A model generated the notes under the pieces. The model was not told where the DNA came from and searched no databases. It was given only the letters and a program-made list of their open reading frames with translations. A stretch of DNA of 64,000 nucleotides, taken from Bradyrhizobium sp. WBOS07 (lineage in GTDB: Bacteria; Pseudomonadota; Alphaproteobacteria; Rhizobiales; Xanthobacteraceae). Below are positions 50,869-59,399 of this stretch, piece by piece. Position 1 is the stretch's first letter. Each line of letters opens with the position of its first letter. Location of the stretch: positions 5,475,501 to 5,539,500 of the forward strand of contig NZ_CP029008.1 of the NCBI RefSeq assembly GCF_024585165.1. Reading direction: 5' to 3'. Position numbers and translations under genes: made by a program.

Positions 50869-51921
50869 ATGCGGGTATTAATCGCGACGGACGCCTGGCA
50901 TCCGCAGGTCAACGGTGTGGTCCGGACGCTGACCTCGCTGGCGAATGCGGCCAAGGCGCTGGACATCGAGATCGGCTTCCTGACCCCGGACGGCTTTCCG
51001 TCCTGGCCGCTGCCGACCTATCCGGGCCTGCGCTTCGCGTTGCCGGGCAGCAAGGAGATCGCGCGGCGCATCGAGACCGCGGCGCCGGACGCGCTGCACA
51101 TCGCGACCGAAGGCCCGATCGGCTGGGCGGCGCGGGCCTATTGCCGCCGCAACCGGCTCGCCTTCACCACCTCCTACACGACGCGCTTTCCCGAATACGT
51201 CGCGGTGCGGACCGGCATCCCCGCAAGCGTCGGCTATGCCGTGCTGCGCCATTTCCACGATGCCGCCGCCATGACCATGGTGGCGACGCCGTCGCTGCGG
51301 CAGGAGCTGTCCGAGCGTGGCTTCAAGCGGCTCGGCTTCTGGACCCGCGGCGTCGACACCGAGCTGTTTCATCCCGGTGCGCCGGCGAGGCTCGATCTGC
51401 CGCGTCCGATCTTCATGACCATGGGCCGCGTCGCGGTGGAGAAGAATCTCGACGCGTTCCTGGCTCTCGACCTGCCCGGCACCAAGGTGATCGTCGGCGA
51501 CGGCCCGCAGAGGGCGGCGCTGGAGCGGAAATATTCCGATGCGGTGTTCCTCGGCGAGAAGAAGGGGGCCGATCTCACCGCGCATCTTGCGGCCGCAGAC
51601 GTGTTCGTGTTTCCGAGCCTGACCGATACGTTCGGCGTGGTGCAGCTGGAGGCGCTGGCCTGCGGCACGCCGGTTGCCGCGTTTCCTGTCACGGGTCCGA
51701 AAGACGTCATCGCCGATCATCCGATCGGCGCGATCGATCACAATCTGCGCGCCGCCTGCCTGCGCGCGCTCACCATGTCGCGCGAGACCTGCCGCCACTT
51801 CGCGTTGGAGCGCTCCTGGGAGAACAGCGCGCGCCAGTTCGTCGGCAACCTGACCTCACTCCAACCCAGCCGCGCCTTGCGCGCCTCGCCTCGCATGGCG
51901 CGGCGGCCGGTGCGCGGTTGA
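50869..51921 (+). CDS. Glycosyltransferase family 4 protein
   Basis: This 350-residue protein opens MRVLIATDAWHPQVNGVVRT, the GT4 N-terminal pattern, and carries FMTMGRVAVEKNLDAFLAL, VIVGDGPQRAALERKYSDAV and the EX7E-type FVFPSLTDTFGVVQLEALAC. GT4 enzymes transfer sugars from nucleotide donors to lipids or glycans; the opening resembles glycosyl- or mannosyl-transferases acting on glycolipids. It lies 34 bp before a PmtA-like gene, so a role in membrane lipid modification is plausible. An upstream ATG at 50827 would add 14 residues. Confidence 0.88.
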   Translation: MRVLIATDAWHPQVNGVVRTLTSLANAAKALDIEIGFLTPDGFPSWPLPTYPGLRFALPGSKEIARRIETAAPDALHIATEGPIGWAARAYCRRNRLAFTTSYTTRFPEYVAVRTGIPASVGYAVLRHFHDAAAMTMVATPSLRQELSERGFKRLGFWTRGVDTELFHPGAPARLDLPRPIFMTMGRVAVEKNLDAFLALDLPGTKVIVGDGPQRAALERKYSDAVFLGEKKGADLTAHLAAADVFVFPSLTDTFGVVQLEALACGTPVAAFPVTGPKDVIADHPIGAIDHNLRAACLRALTMSRETCRHFALERSWENSARQFVGNLTSLQPSRALRASPRMARRPVRG

Positions 51922-51954
51922 ACTTTCCTTAGACCCACAGCGAGAACCTCATCG

Positions 51955-52644
51955 ATGGCCAAGATCATGAACCTTGACGGCACCCAGCAGCTCGACCTCA
52001 CCCGCGGCACGGTCGAGCAGGCCTATGACCGCTGGGCCCCGGTCTATGACCTCGTGTTCGGCGGCGTGTTCGCCAAGGGCCGGCAGGCCGCGATCGCGGC
52101 CACCAACAAGATCGGCGGCCGCGTGCTCGAGGTCGGCGTCGGCACCGGCATCTCGCTGCCGATGTACGCGCCGCATCTGCGCATCTTCGGCACCGACATT
52201 TCGGAGGCGATGCTCGAAAAGGCGCGCCAGCGCGTCGCCGAGTGCAGGCTGAAGAATGTCGAGGGCCTCGCGGTGATGGACGCCGAGAAGCTCGAATTCC
52301 CGGACAATTCCTTCGACGTGGTGATGGCGCAATATGTCGTCACCGCGGTGCCGAATCCGGAGAAAGCGCTGGACGAATTCGCCCGCGTGCTGCGTCCGGA
52401 CGGCGAGCTGATCGTTCTCACCCGTGTCAGCGCGGATGCCGGCATGCGCCGCTTCATCGAGCAGAAGCTGCAGCCGGTGGTGCGTCCGCTCGGCTTCCGC
52501 ACCGCCGAGTTCGCCTGGTCGCGTTATACGAAATGGCTGGCCGGCGCCAAAGGCATCGAGCTCGCCGAGCGCCGCCTGATTCCGCCGCTCGGTCATTTCT
52601 CGCTGGTGCGCTTCCGCAAGGTCGATGTCGCCAAGGCGGCTTGA
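51955..52644 (+). CDS. pmtA: Phosphatidylethanolamine N-methyltransferase-like (PmtA)
   Basis: This 229-residue class I methyltransferase has the SAM motif GGRVLEVGVGTGISLPMYAP and post-motif LRIFGTDISEAMLEKARQRV, then EKLEFPDNSFDVVMAQYVVT and VLRPDGELIVLTRV. The N-terminus (LDLTRGTVEQAYDRWAPVYD) resembles rhizobial PmtA enzymes that methylate phosphatidylethanolamine to phosphatidylcholine. The nearby phosphatidylserine decarboxylase gene, which makes the substrate lipid, supports this. It follows the GT4 gene closely. An ubiquinone-type methyltransferase cannot be fully excluded. Confidence 0.8.
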   Translation: MAKIMNLDGTQQLDLTRGTVEQAYDRWAPVYDLVFGGVFAKGRQAAIAATNKIGGRVLEVGVGTGISLPMYAPHLRIFGTDISEAMLEKARQRVAECRLKNVEGLAVMDAEKLEFPDNSFDVVMAQYVVTAVPNPEKALDEFARVLRPDGELIVLTRVSADAGMRRFIEQKLQPVVRPLGFRTAEFAWSRYTKWLAGAKGIELAERRLIPPLGHFSLVRFRKVDVAKAA

Positions 52645-52766
52645 CCTCGAGCGCAGGCGTCGTGCGTCATCGCGCCGGCGCGTGCCACCACATGACAAGA
52701 TGATGTTGTCACACGGCGTACATCGAATCCCTTTAACCCCGTAGCCGAAAGCATTTGGGGAAGAGC

Positions 52767-53426
52767 ATGATCAAGAATTATCTCGAGCAGCTGCGGATCC
52801 AGCGCTGGGACGACCATCGCTACTATCATCACAGCCGCATCAATCAGAGCCTGCACTTCATCAGCGCGCTGAGCTTCCTGTTCGCCTATGTCTGGCTGTT
52901 CATCGATCCCGTCGTGTCCGCGCTGGTCGGCTGGCTGGTGTCGATGACCTCGCGTCAGGCCGGTCATTTCTTCTTCGAGCCGCACACCTACGATCACGTC
53001 AACCAGGCGACGCACGAATACAAGGAAGAAATCAAGGTCGGCTACAACCTGCAGCGCAAGGTGGTGCTGATGGCGATCTGGGCGCTCTCGCCGCTGGTAC
53101 TGGTGATCGATCCCACGTTGTTCGGCCTGTTCACGCCCTGGCAAGGCGCGACCGATTTCATGCGGCAGGTCGCCAAGATCTGGCTCGTGGTCGGCGGCGG
53201 CGGCCTGTTGTTCCGCACCGTGCACCTGTTCTTCATCCGCGATGTCGAGACTGGCCTGGTCTGGATGACCAAGATCCTGACCGACCCGTTCCACGACCTG
53301 ATGCTCTATCGCAGCGCTCCGCTCGCCCTGATGCGCGGCGAGCTGATGGACCCCGGCCTGCACCTCAATCCCGAGCACACGCTGGGCCTGATCGGCGAGC
53401 CCACGCTCGAAGAGCAGCACGCCTGA
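52767..53426 (+). CDS. Mpo1-like (DUF962-type) membrane protein
   Basis: This 219-residue protein has hydrophobic segments at about 28-62, 95-120 and 135-155. The N-terminal block RYYHHSRINQSLHFISALSF plus SMTSRQAGHFFFEPHTYDHV resembles the His pattern of Mpo1/DUF962 proteins, iron-dependent dioxygenases for 2-hydroxy fatty acids. The sequence similarity is my impression, not a search result. GGGGAAGAGC precedes ATG 52767. It follows pmtA by 122 bp, so it may act in lipid metabolism. Confidence 0.6.
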   Translation: MIKNYLEQLRIQRWDDHRYYHHSRINQSLHFISALSFLFAYVWLFIDPVVSALVGWLVSMTSRQAGHFFFEPHTYDHVNQATHEYKEEIKVGYNLQRKVVLMAIWALSPLVLVIDPTLFGLFTPWQGATDFMRQVAKIWLVVGGGGLLFRTVHLFFIRDVETGLVWMTKILTDPFHDLMLYRSAPLALMRGELMDPGLHLNPEHTLGLIGEPTLEEQHA

Positions 53427-53465
53427 GCGCGCTGGTCCGACCGAACTCTCCGATGTCTGATGGGT

Positions 53466-53681
53466 ACGTCATGCCCGGCCTCGCGCCGGGCATCCACGTC
53501 TTGGGGGCATTTTCTTCGCCTCTCCCCGCGTGCGGGGAGAGGCCGGATTTGCGCGTAGCGCAAAGCCGGGTGAGGGGGGCTCTCCGCGGGGGCGCTGCTT
53601 CCGTATCGCGCACCAACTCTCACCAGACAAGCGGAGAGTCCCCCTCACCCCAACCCTCTCCCCGCAGGCGGGGAGAGGGGG
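53466..53681. repeat. Composite palindromic repeats, families F and G
   Basis: 53466-53502 is a partial family F unit (gtcatgcccggcctcgcgcc, gggcatccacgt). 53518-53681 is a family G unit: gcctctccccgcgtgcggg ... gggtgaggggggctctc, and mirrored ctctccgcc-type arms ending ccctctccccgcaggcggg. A family G-like fragment also appears near 4150-4175 and 11040-11062. The stretch 53427-53734 holds no gene. Confidence 0.75.
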
Positions 53682-53734
53682 AGGAGAGATCTCACCCCGG
53701 AATGACGATGACTGTGTGGGAGGAGAAGCCGACC

Positions 53735-55399
53735 TCAGCGCCCGAAGCGCTTGGCCAGCATCTCTTTCAGGATCTGCCGCTTGATCTGCTTGTTGGTGAG
53801 CACGCCATCGTGCCACCAGAAGCCGTCGGCCTTCATCTTCGCGGCCGCACGGACGAAGCGTTCGGCGACTTCGGCGAAGTCGGCGTCGGTGTAGTTGAGG
53901 CTGAAGATCAGCCGGCCGGTGCCGACCCAGCTCAGCGCCAGACCTTCGGCGCGCAGGTAATATTGCAGCATCCAATTGTAGCGGGACGGGGTGGTGTATT
54001 TCACCGTCCAGATCGAGGAGAAATTGGCGAACCGCACCGGCAGATCGGCGCGCTCCATCATCTGATTGAGCTTCCCGCAGCGCCCGTTCCAGGTCTCCTC
54101 CAGCCCGTCATAGACCGCGCGAAAGTTCGGGCTGGCCAGGCGGCTCAAGAACTCGTCCATCGCCGTCATGACATAGGGATGCGAGTTGAAGGTGCCGCGG
54201 GCGAAGCAGATGTCGGCGGGACGATCGTCGCGGAAGCGGCGCATCAGCTCGCGCGTGCCGCAGACGACGCCGACCGGCAGTCCGCCGGCGAGGCTCTTGC
54301 CGTAGGTCACCATGTCGGCCTTGACGCCGAAATAGTCCTGGGCGCCGCCCGCGGCGAGACGGAAGCCGACGAAGACTTCGTCGAAGATCAGCACGATGCC
54401 GCGCTGGTCGCAGACCTCGCGCAGCTTCTTCAGCCATTCGGTATAAGCGGCGCGCTCGAAACGGCCGCCGCGCGACGAGTCGACCAGCGCGGAATCGCCG
54501 GGCGCGTTGGCGTTGGGATGCAGGCCCTGCAGCGGATTGACCAGCACGCAGGCGATGTCCTTGCGTGTGCGCAGCACATGCAGCGTCTTCTCCGACATCT
54601 CGGCGAGGGTGTAGGTCTCGTGCGCAGGGATAGGGTTGCCGACGCCGGGCTGCACGTCGCCCCACCAGCCGTGATAGGCGCCGGCGAAACGGACGAGATG
54701 CGTGCGCTTGGTATGATAGCGCGCCAGCCGCACCGCTTGCATCACGGCCTCGGTGCCGGACATGTGGAACGAGACCTCGTCGAGGCCGGAGATCTGGCAG
54801 AGCCGCTGCACGTTCTCCAGGATGACGGGATGGTAGGGGCCGAGCACCGGGCCGAGCGCGTGCGCGCGCTTCTCGGCGCCCTCGATGCACTCCTTGTAGA
54901 AGTCGTTGCCGAAGATGTTGACGCCGTAGGACCCGGTGAGATCGTACGACGTGTTGCCGTCGGCGTCGGTGACGGTGACGCCGCTGGAGGACGCCACGAA
55001 GGTCGAGGTGCCCAGGTGCTCGCGGACCAAGCGCGAGAACTGGAACGGCACGCGGTAGCTCTCGGTGAAGTTCAGGTCGGAGATTTTCTCCGCCGCTTCC
55101 TTTGTCATCGCGCGCCCCTTCGGGTAGCGCTCGGCGTAGAGAGCGGCGAGACGGAAGAAGCCGTCCTTGCGCTGCGCGGCGATGTTGGCCGGCGCGCCGT
55201 CGCACGAGAAGTAGTCGTTCTCTCCGAACTCGTAGAACGGGAGCAGCTTGGCCACCCGTCGCGACATCTTGGAGTGTCCGGCGAGCGAGCGGTGCTTGGC
55301 GCGGGACAACTCGATCCGCGCCTTCAGCTTCGGGAGGACGGCGGCAGCGGACGCTGCGGCGGCCACGGACATCGAGAGAATCGGGAGTGTCGTTTCCAT
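53735..55399 (-). CDS. Class III aminotransferase with long N-terminal extension
   Basis: The protein has 554 residues; about 110 precede the usual fold-type I PLP enzyme core, longer than the roughly 430 of standard members. The core has YDLTGSYGVNIFGNDFY, EVSFHMSGTEAVMQAVRLAR, VLIFDEVFVGFRL and the PLP-lysine motif TYGKSLAGGLPVG. Such proteins include glutamate-1-semialdehyde aminomutase and polyketide-type transaminases. The extension opens with a hydrophobic stretch (ILSMSVAAAASAAAVLPKL) that could anchor it. It is divergent from psd with only 35 bp between starts, so it may share its control. Confidence 0.82.
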   Translation of the reverse strand: METTLPILSMSVAAAASAAAVLPKLKARIELSRAKHRSLAGHSKMSRRVAKLLPFYEFGENDYFSCDGAPANIAAQRKDGFFRLAALYAERYPKGRAMTKEAAEKISDLNFTESYRVPFQFSRLVREHLGTSTFVASSSGVTVTDADGNTSYDLTGSYGVNIFGNDFYKECIEGAEKRAHALGPVLGPYHPVILENVQRLCQISGLDEVSFHMSGTEAVMQAVRLARYHTKRTHLVRFAGAYHGWWGDVQPGVGNPIPAHETYTLAEMSEKTLHVLRTRKDIACVLVNPLQGLHPNANAPGDSALVDSSRGGRFERAAYTEWLKKLREVCDQRGIVLIFDEVFVGFRLAAGGAQDYFGVKADMVTYGKSLAGGLPVGVVCGTRELMRRFRDDRPADICFARGTFNSHPYVMTAMDEFLSRLASPNFRAVYDGLEETWNGRCGKLNQMMERADLPVRFANFSSIWTVKYTTPSRYNWMLQYYLRAEGLALSWVGTGRLIFSLNYTDADFAEVAERFVRAAAKMKADGFWWHDGVLTNKQIKRQILKEMLAKRFGR

Positions 55400-55434
55400 G
55401 ACAACAAGCGCTAAACCTGCGAGCTGACAGATTC

Positions 55435-56298
55435 ATGACAGTCAAAGCCCTCATCGCCTCTTTCACCCAGCAGGAAGATCTCAACTTCCTGTTGACCAAC
55501 CGCATCCCCCGCGCGGCCCTGACCCGCTTCATGGGATGGTTCTCCAAGATCGAGAATCCCCTGGTTCGGGACTTCTCGATCGCGCTGTGGAAGCTGTTCT
55601 CCGATCTCGATCTGTCCGAGGCGCGCAAGGATCATTTCACGAGCCTGCATGATTGCTTCACCCGGGAGCTGAAGCCGGGCCTGCGGCCGTTCGATCCGGA
55701 CCCCTCGATCGTCGCCAGCCCCTCGGACGGCATCGTCGGCGCTCACGGCAGGATCGCGGATACCGAGCTGTTCCAGGTCAAGGGTGCGCCGTATTCGCTG
55801 CTCGATCTCGTCGGCGATTCCGCGCTGGTTGATCAGCACCGCAACGGCTCGTTCGTCACGCTGCGGCTGACGTCGAGCATGTATCACCGCTTCCATGCGC
55901 CTTATGATGCGCAGATCGAGGGCGTGACGCTGATCCACGGCGACGTCTGGAACGTCAACCCGATCGCCCTGAAGCGGGTCGAGCGGCTGTTCTGCAAGAA
56001 CGAGCGCGCGGTGATCCGCACGCATCTTTCGACCGGCGAGGCCGTGACGCTGGTGCCGGTCGCCGCGATCCTGGTCGCGAGCATCCGGTTGCATTTCCTC
56101 GATCTGGTGCTGAACGCGCAGACCCGCGGTCCCGTCAATTTCCCCTGCGACGTCAACGTGGCCAAGGGCGAGGAGCTCGGCTGGTTCGAGCACGGCTCGA
56201 CCATCATCATCCTGGCGCCCGGCGACTTCACCTTCTGCGATGGCATCGCCGAGGGCACGCGCATCCGAGCCGGCCAGGGGCTGCTCAGAAGAAAGTAG
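55435..56298 (+). CDS. psd: Phosphatidylserine decarboxylase
   Basis: This 287-residue protein has the autocleavage motif GST at about residues 254-256 (HGSTIIILAPGDF), the catalytic Asp region VASPSDGIVGAHG and the His block SSMYHRFHAPYDAQIEGVTL. Cleavage creates a pyruvoyl group that decarboxylates phosphatidylserine to phosphatidylethanolamine at the inner membrane. With PmtA nearby, this gives the route from PS to PE to PC. The start is 35 bp from the aminotransferase start on the other strand. Its length is typical of the bacterial PSD-B type. Confidence 0.93.
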   Translation: MTVKALIASFTQQEDLNFLLTNRIPRAALTRFMGWFSKIENPLVRDFSIALWKLFSDLDLSEARKDHFTSLHDCFTRELKPGLRPFDPDPSIVASPSDGIVGAHGRIADTELFQVKGAPYSLLDLVGDSALVDQHRNGSFVTLRLTSSMYHRFHAPYDAQIEGVTLIHGDVWNVNPIALKRVERLFCKNERAVIRTHLSTGEAVTLVPVAAILVASIRLHFLDLVLNAQTRGPVNFPCDVNVAKGEELGWFEHGSTIIILAPGDFTFCDGIAEGTRIRAGQGLLRRK

Positions 56299-56362
56299 CC
56301 TTCAATCCGCCGTTCCCGGCGCCTATATCGTCGGTGGGGACGATTCGACGACGGATTTGGTG

Positions 56363-56914
56363 ATGGCGCGGGCGCCGGTGATGGCGGCGGGTGGTATCGT
56401 GCTGCGGCGTGGTTCGACGCCGCTGATCGCGGTCGTGCGCCAGCGCAAGCGCAACGAATGGGTCTTGCCGAAGGGCAAGCTCGACGACGGCGAGACGCCG
56501 AAAGAAGCCGCGCATCGCGAGGTGCTGGAGGAGACCGGCCACGACGTCGCCGTGCACGAATTTCTCGGCACGCTCGCCTACCAGTCCGGCGGGCGCTCGA
56601 AGGTCGTGCATTTCTGGCGCATGGAGGCCGAGGGCGGGCCGGTCCGCAAGCTGATGAACGACGTCAAGGCGGTCGACTGGCTGACGCTGGACGACGCGAT
56701 CGCGCGGCTGTCGCGCGAATACGAACGCGCGTTCCTGACCCAGACCGGCCCGATCGCGCTTGCCGCAGCAGGGCTGGTGCCGGAGCCGGTGCAATCGGCC
56801 GATGACATCGATTCAGCCTCGCAGACGCTGACGCAAGCCGAGGCCGCCTCCGCCGAGGAGTTGCGGCACGGCCTGTTGCACAAGATGAAGGCCTGGCTGC
56901 GCGGCGAGGCGTGA
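56363..56914 (+). CDS. Nudix hydrolase
   Basis: This 183-residue protein contains the Nudix box GKLDDGETPKEAAHREVLEE followed by TGHD, matching GX5EX7REUXEEXGU. The N-terminus APVMAAGGIVLRRGSTPL is typical for Nudix hydrolases, while a C-terminal Ala-rich tail (about 135-183) is unusual. It hydrolyses nucleoside diphosphates linked to another group; the substrate is unknown. ATG 56363 is used; a GTG at 56360 is adjacent. It follows psd by 64 bp and may be in the same transcript. Confidence 0.88.
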   Translation: MARAPVMAAGGIVLRRGSTPLIAVVRQRKRNEWVLPKGKLDDGETPKEAAHREVLEETGHDVAVHEFLGTLAYQSGGRSKVVHFWRMEAEGGPVRKLMNDVKAVDWLTLDDAIARLSREYERAFLTQTGPIALAAAGLVPEPVQSADDIDSASQTLTQAEAASAEELRHGLLHKMKAWLRGEA

Positions 56915-56991
56915 GGTCCAGAGCACACTGCTTGCGGTCTGAAGACATCCGCGAGCGGATGGGCCTGCGAGAGCCTGAGCTCCTTCCACAT

Positions 56992-57071
56992 CGTCATTGC
57001 GAGCGCAGCGAAGCAATCCGGAATCTTTCCCCGGAGGGTCGCTGGATTGCTTCGCTGCGCTCGCAATGACG
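56992..57071. repeat. Palindromic intergenic repeat, family H
   Basis: cgtcattgcgagcgcagcga then agcaatccggaatc; right half ggattgcttcgctgcgctcg ending caatgacg. This is a well-formed long inverted repeat. A partial family F unit follows at about 57105-57131. Confidence 0.85.
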
Positions 57072-57171
57072 GAGGAAAGAGCGGCGTGCTGGCACCAGGA
57101 ATGTGTCTGCCCGGGACAAGCCCGGGCATGACGAAGATGGTGCATGTGTCGGGGCTGATGCGCTCGGCGTG

Positions 57172-57957
57172 TCAGCTCACGCGCTTCCAGGTCTGGCCGC
57201 CGCAGAACATGCCGCCGAAGGCGCAGCCTTGCACGCGCATCGCATTCGGGCCCTTCATCGCGATGGTCGAGTCGTAGTTGCGGCCGGAATTGGGATCGCG
57301 GATGCGGCCGCTCCACTTCGAGCCCTCGGGCTTCATGTTGATCAGGATGCGCTCGTTGGTCTTCTCGGCGTAGCCGCACAGATTGGCGCCGCACTGCTCG
57401 ACCCGGACATTGCCCTTCCCCTCTTCGGTCGCCCAGATACCGATCGGCGAGTTCGCTACGGCCACGGGCGCGGCAGCCACCGGGGCCGGAGCGGGAGCGG
57501 CCGCCACCGCAGCGGGCGCAGCAACGGGAGCGGGCGCCGCGGCCGGCGCGGGCTGCGTCGTCGTGTCGACGGACGGCGCGGCGGCAACGGTCGACGCGGG
57601 CGCGGCGGGGGCGACACTTGGAGCGGCCGGGGCGGTCGCCTGAACCGGCGCCTGCTGCACGGGCTGCTGCTGCACCGGTGCCGGCGCGGGCTGCGCGGCC
57701 GTGGCCGGAGCCGGCGCGGTGTCGGCGTCATCATCCTTGGAGCCGCCGAAGCCCTTGAGGTTGATGTTGTTCAGCTTGATCGGTTTGTCCGACAGGCCCG
57801 GCGCGACGATGGTCACGCAGTTGAGCGAGGCGCAGTTGCGCGGCGTCTCGATGCGGATGTGCTGGCCCTCGATCTGGAACGAGATCGTATTGCCGCCGGC
57901 ATGGGCTGCGGTCGAGGCAAGGAAGAGCGCGGTGGCGGCGACGGTGAGCTTGTTCAT
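57172..57957 (-). CDS. Exported DUF2147-like protein (paralogue 1)
   Basis: This 261-residue protein has a signal peptide (cleavage near AHA-GG), a small N-terminal domain (ISFQIEGQHIRIETPRNCAS), a long Ala/Pro-rich linker (about 80-170) and a C-terminal DUF2147-type domain: SPIGIWATEEGKGNVRVEQC, GANLCGYAEKTNERILINMK and CAFGGMFCGGQTWKRVS. GGAGG precedes ATG 57957. Its paralogue at 58151 runs in the opposite direction and shares the layout. It is probably periplasmic; the function is unknown. Confidence 0.82.
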   Translation of the reverse strand: MNKLTVAATALFLASTAAHAGGNTISFQIEGQHIRIETPRNCASLNCVTIVAPGLSDKPIKLNNINLKGFGGSKDDDADTAPAPATAAQPAPAPVQQQPVQQAPVQATAPAAPSVAPAAPASTVAAAPSVDTTTQPAPAAAPAPVAAPAAVAAAPAPAPVAAAPVAVANSPIGIWATEEGKGNVRVEQCGANLCGYAEKTNERILINMKPEGSKWSGRIRDPNSGRNYDSTIAMKGPNAMRVQGCAFGGMFCGGQTWKRVS

Positions 57958-58150
57958 GACAACCTCCAAAATGGCGCGGTCCCGATATGGACCGAAGTCG
58001 CTGGTGGATGAAGCGTGGCTCGACCCTATGCCGGGCTGGCCCGGTGTTCTGTGATGGGGGTCACAACGGCGGCGGGCGGCTGGGTGAGGCAGCGCACATT
58101 CAGCCGCAATTCCTCTGCGTAAGCTCGTCGCGACATTGAGGGAGAGGGCG

Positions 58151-58975
58151 ATGCAACGGCTTGCGACTTGGCTTGGCACATTGATCGCGCTGATGGCGAT
58201 CGCGCCGGCGGCCGAGGCCGGTTCCTATTCCGTCTCGATTGGCCGCCACCGCTTCCATGTCGAGGCGCCCAAAACGTGCCGATCCACATCCTGCGTGTCG
58301 ATCTCGTCCCATCGCAGCTTTCAGCGGGTGGATGACGCCGCGACGAGACCGGTCCCGACGCCGATTGCCCCGAGCTCGCCGGTCGATCCGGCCATCCCAC
58401 CTCGCCCGCCGCAAGCGAGCGTGGTCGCGACTCCGCCGGCTGCTCCAGCCCCGACGCTGGCCGCGACGACATCGCAGCCCGTCGTGCCGCCGCAGACACC
58501 AAGACCAGAGCCACCGAGACCAGAGCAGCCAAGAGCTGAGGCGCCGCGCCTGGAGCCGCCGCCGGTCCCGAGCCCCGAGATCAAGCAGACCGTGGCGGTC
58601 GCACGGCGCAGCGACGACGAGCAGGCCTATACGCCGCTCGGCGAATGGGAGAGCCGAGGTGCCAAGGGCACGGTCCGCATCGAGCGCTGCGGCCCTGCGC
58701 TTTGCGGTTATGCGTTGACCGAGACCTCGCGCCGGGGCGAGAGCGTGCTCGTCAACATGAAGTCGAAATCGCACGACGTCTGGACCGGCAGCATATACAG
58801 CCGCGCCAGCGGCAACACCTATTACGCGACGATGACCCTGAAGAGCTCCGCAAGGCTGCACGTCGAGGCCTGTGCGCTTTGGCGTTTCTGGTGCTCGGGC
58901 AATGATTGGACACGGATCGAAGCGCCGCGCGAGCAACTGATCACGACCTCGCGGCAATGGAGTGCGCGGTCGTAG
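58151..58975 (+). CDS. Exported DUF2147-like protein (paralogue 2)
   Basis: This 274-residue protein has a signal peptide (cleavage near AEA-GS), a small N-terminal domain (SVSIGRHRFHVEAPKTCRST), a Pro-rich linker and a C-terminal domain: TPLGEWESRGAKGTVRIERC, GPALCGYALTETSRRGESVL and ACALWRFWCSGNDWTRI. GGGAGAGGGCG precedes ATG 58151. It matches the layout of the divergent gene at 57172-57957 (193 bp apart), so the pair probably arose by duplication. Confidence 0.82.
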   Translation: MQRLATWLGTLIALMAIAPAAEAGSYSVSIGRHRFHVEAPKTCRSTSCVSISSHRSFQRVDDAATRPVPTPIAPSSPVDPAIPPRPPQASVVATPPAAPAPTLAATTSQPVVPPQTPRPEPPRPEQPRAEAPRLEPPPVPSPEIKQTVAVARRSDDEQAYTPLGEWESRGAKGTVRIERCGPALCGYALTETSRRGESVLVNMKSKSHDVWTGSIYSRASGNTYYATMTLKSSARLHVEACALWRFWCSGNDWTRIEAPREQLITTSRQWSARS

Positions 58976-59125
58976 CGTCGCGCAAAATGCCCGCGCCGCT
59001 TGCGGGAGAGGGCATGTCCGCGAACGCCGGCGCGCGCGGATAGAACCCCTCATCCGGCGCTTCGCGCCACCTTCTGCCACAAGGGGAGAAGGGAACAAGC
59101 CGGCTTCGATGCGCTCGATGAGCCG

Positions 59126-59209
59126 CTAGATCATGCCGAGCACGATGGCGCCGACGAAGGCCATGGCGAGGTAGGCGGTGACTACGCTCAGTTTCCCGGC
59201 GAACGTCAT
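59126..59209 (-). CDS. 27-residue membrane peptide
   Basis: The minus-strand frame from ATG 59209 to TAG 59126-59128 encodes MTFAGKLSVVTAYLAMAFVG followed by AIVLGMI. It is a single hydrophobic helix. A perfect GGAGGGAGCGACTC ribosome binding site lies directly before the ATG, which strongly supports translation. Many such small membrane peptides exist in alphaproteobacteria and have unknown roles. No partner gene is evident. Confidence 0.6.
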   Translation of the reverse strand: MTFAGKLSVVTAYLAMAFVGAIVLGMI

Positions 59210-59399
59210 GAGTCGCTCCCTCCACGCGCGCTGCTTTGCGCGCGAGCATCATAGTTAACAGAGAGTCTCGTCTCGATAAAGTCAGCCCTGCTGTCGCTCG
59301 GTTTGCCCGGGGGTTCGGCGCGCGCCGGTCGTCATGGTTAAAGAACACTGAAATCAACGTGTTGAAGAGTCTTTAAGTAAATTCACCGAACGTGCGTAC

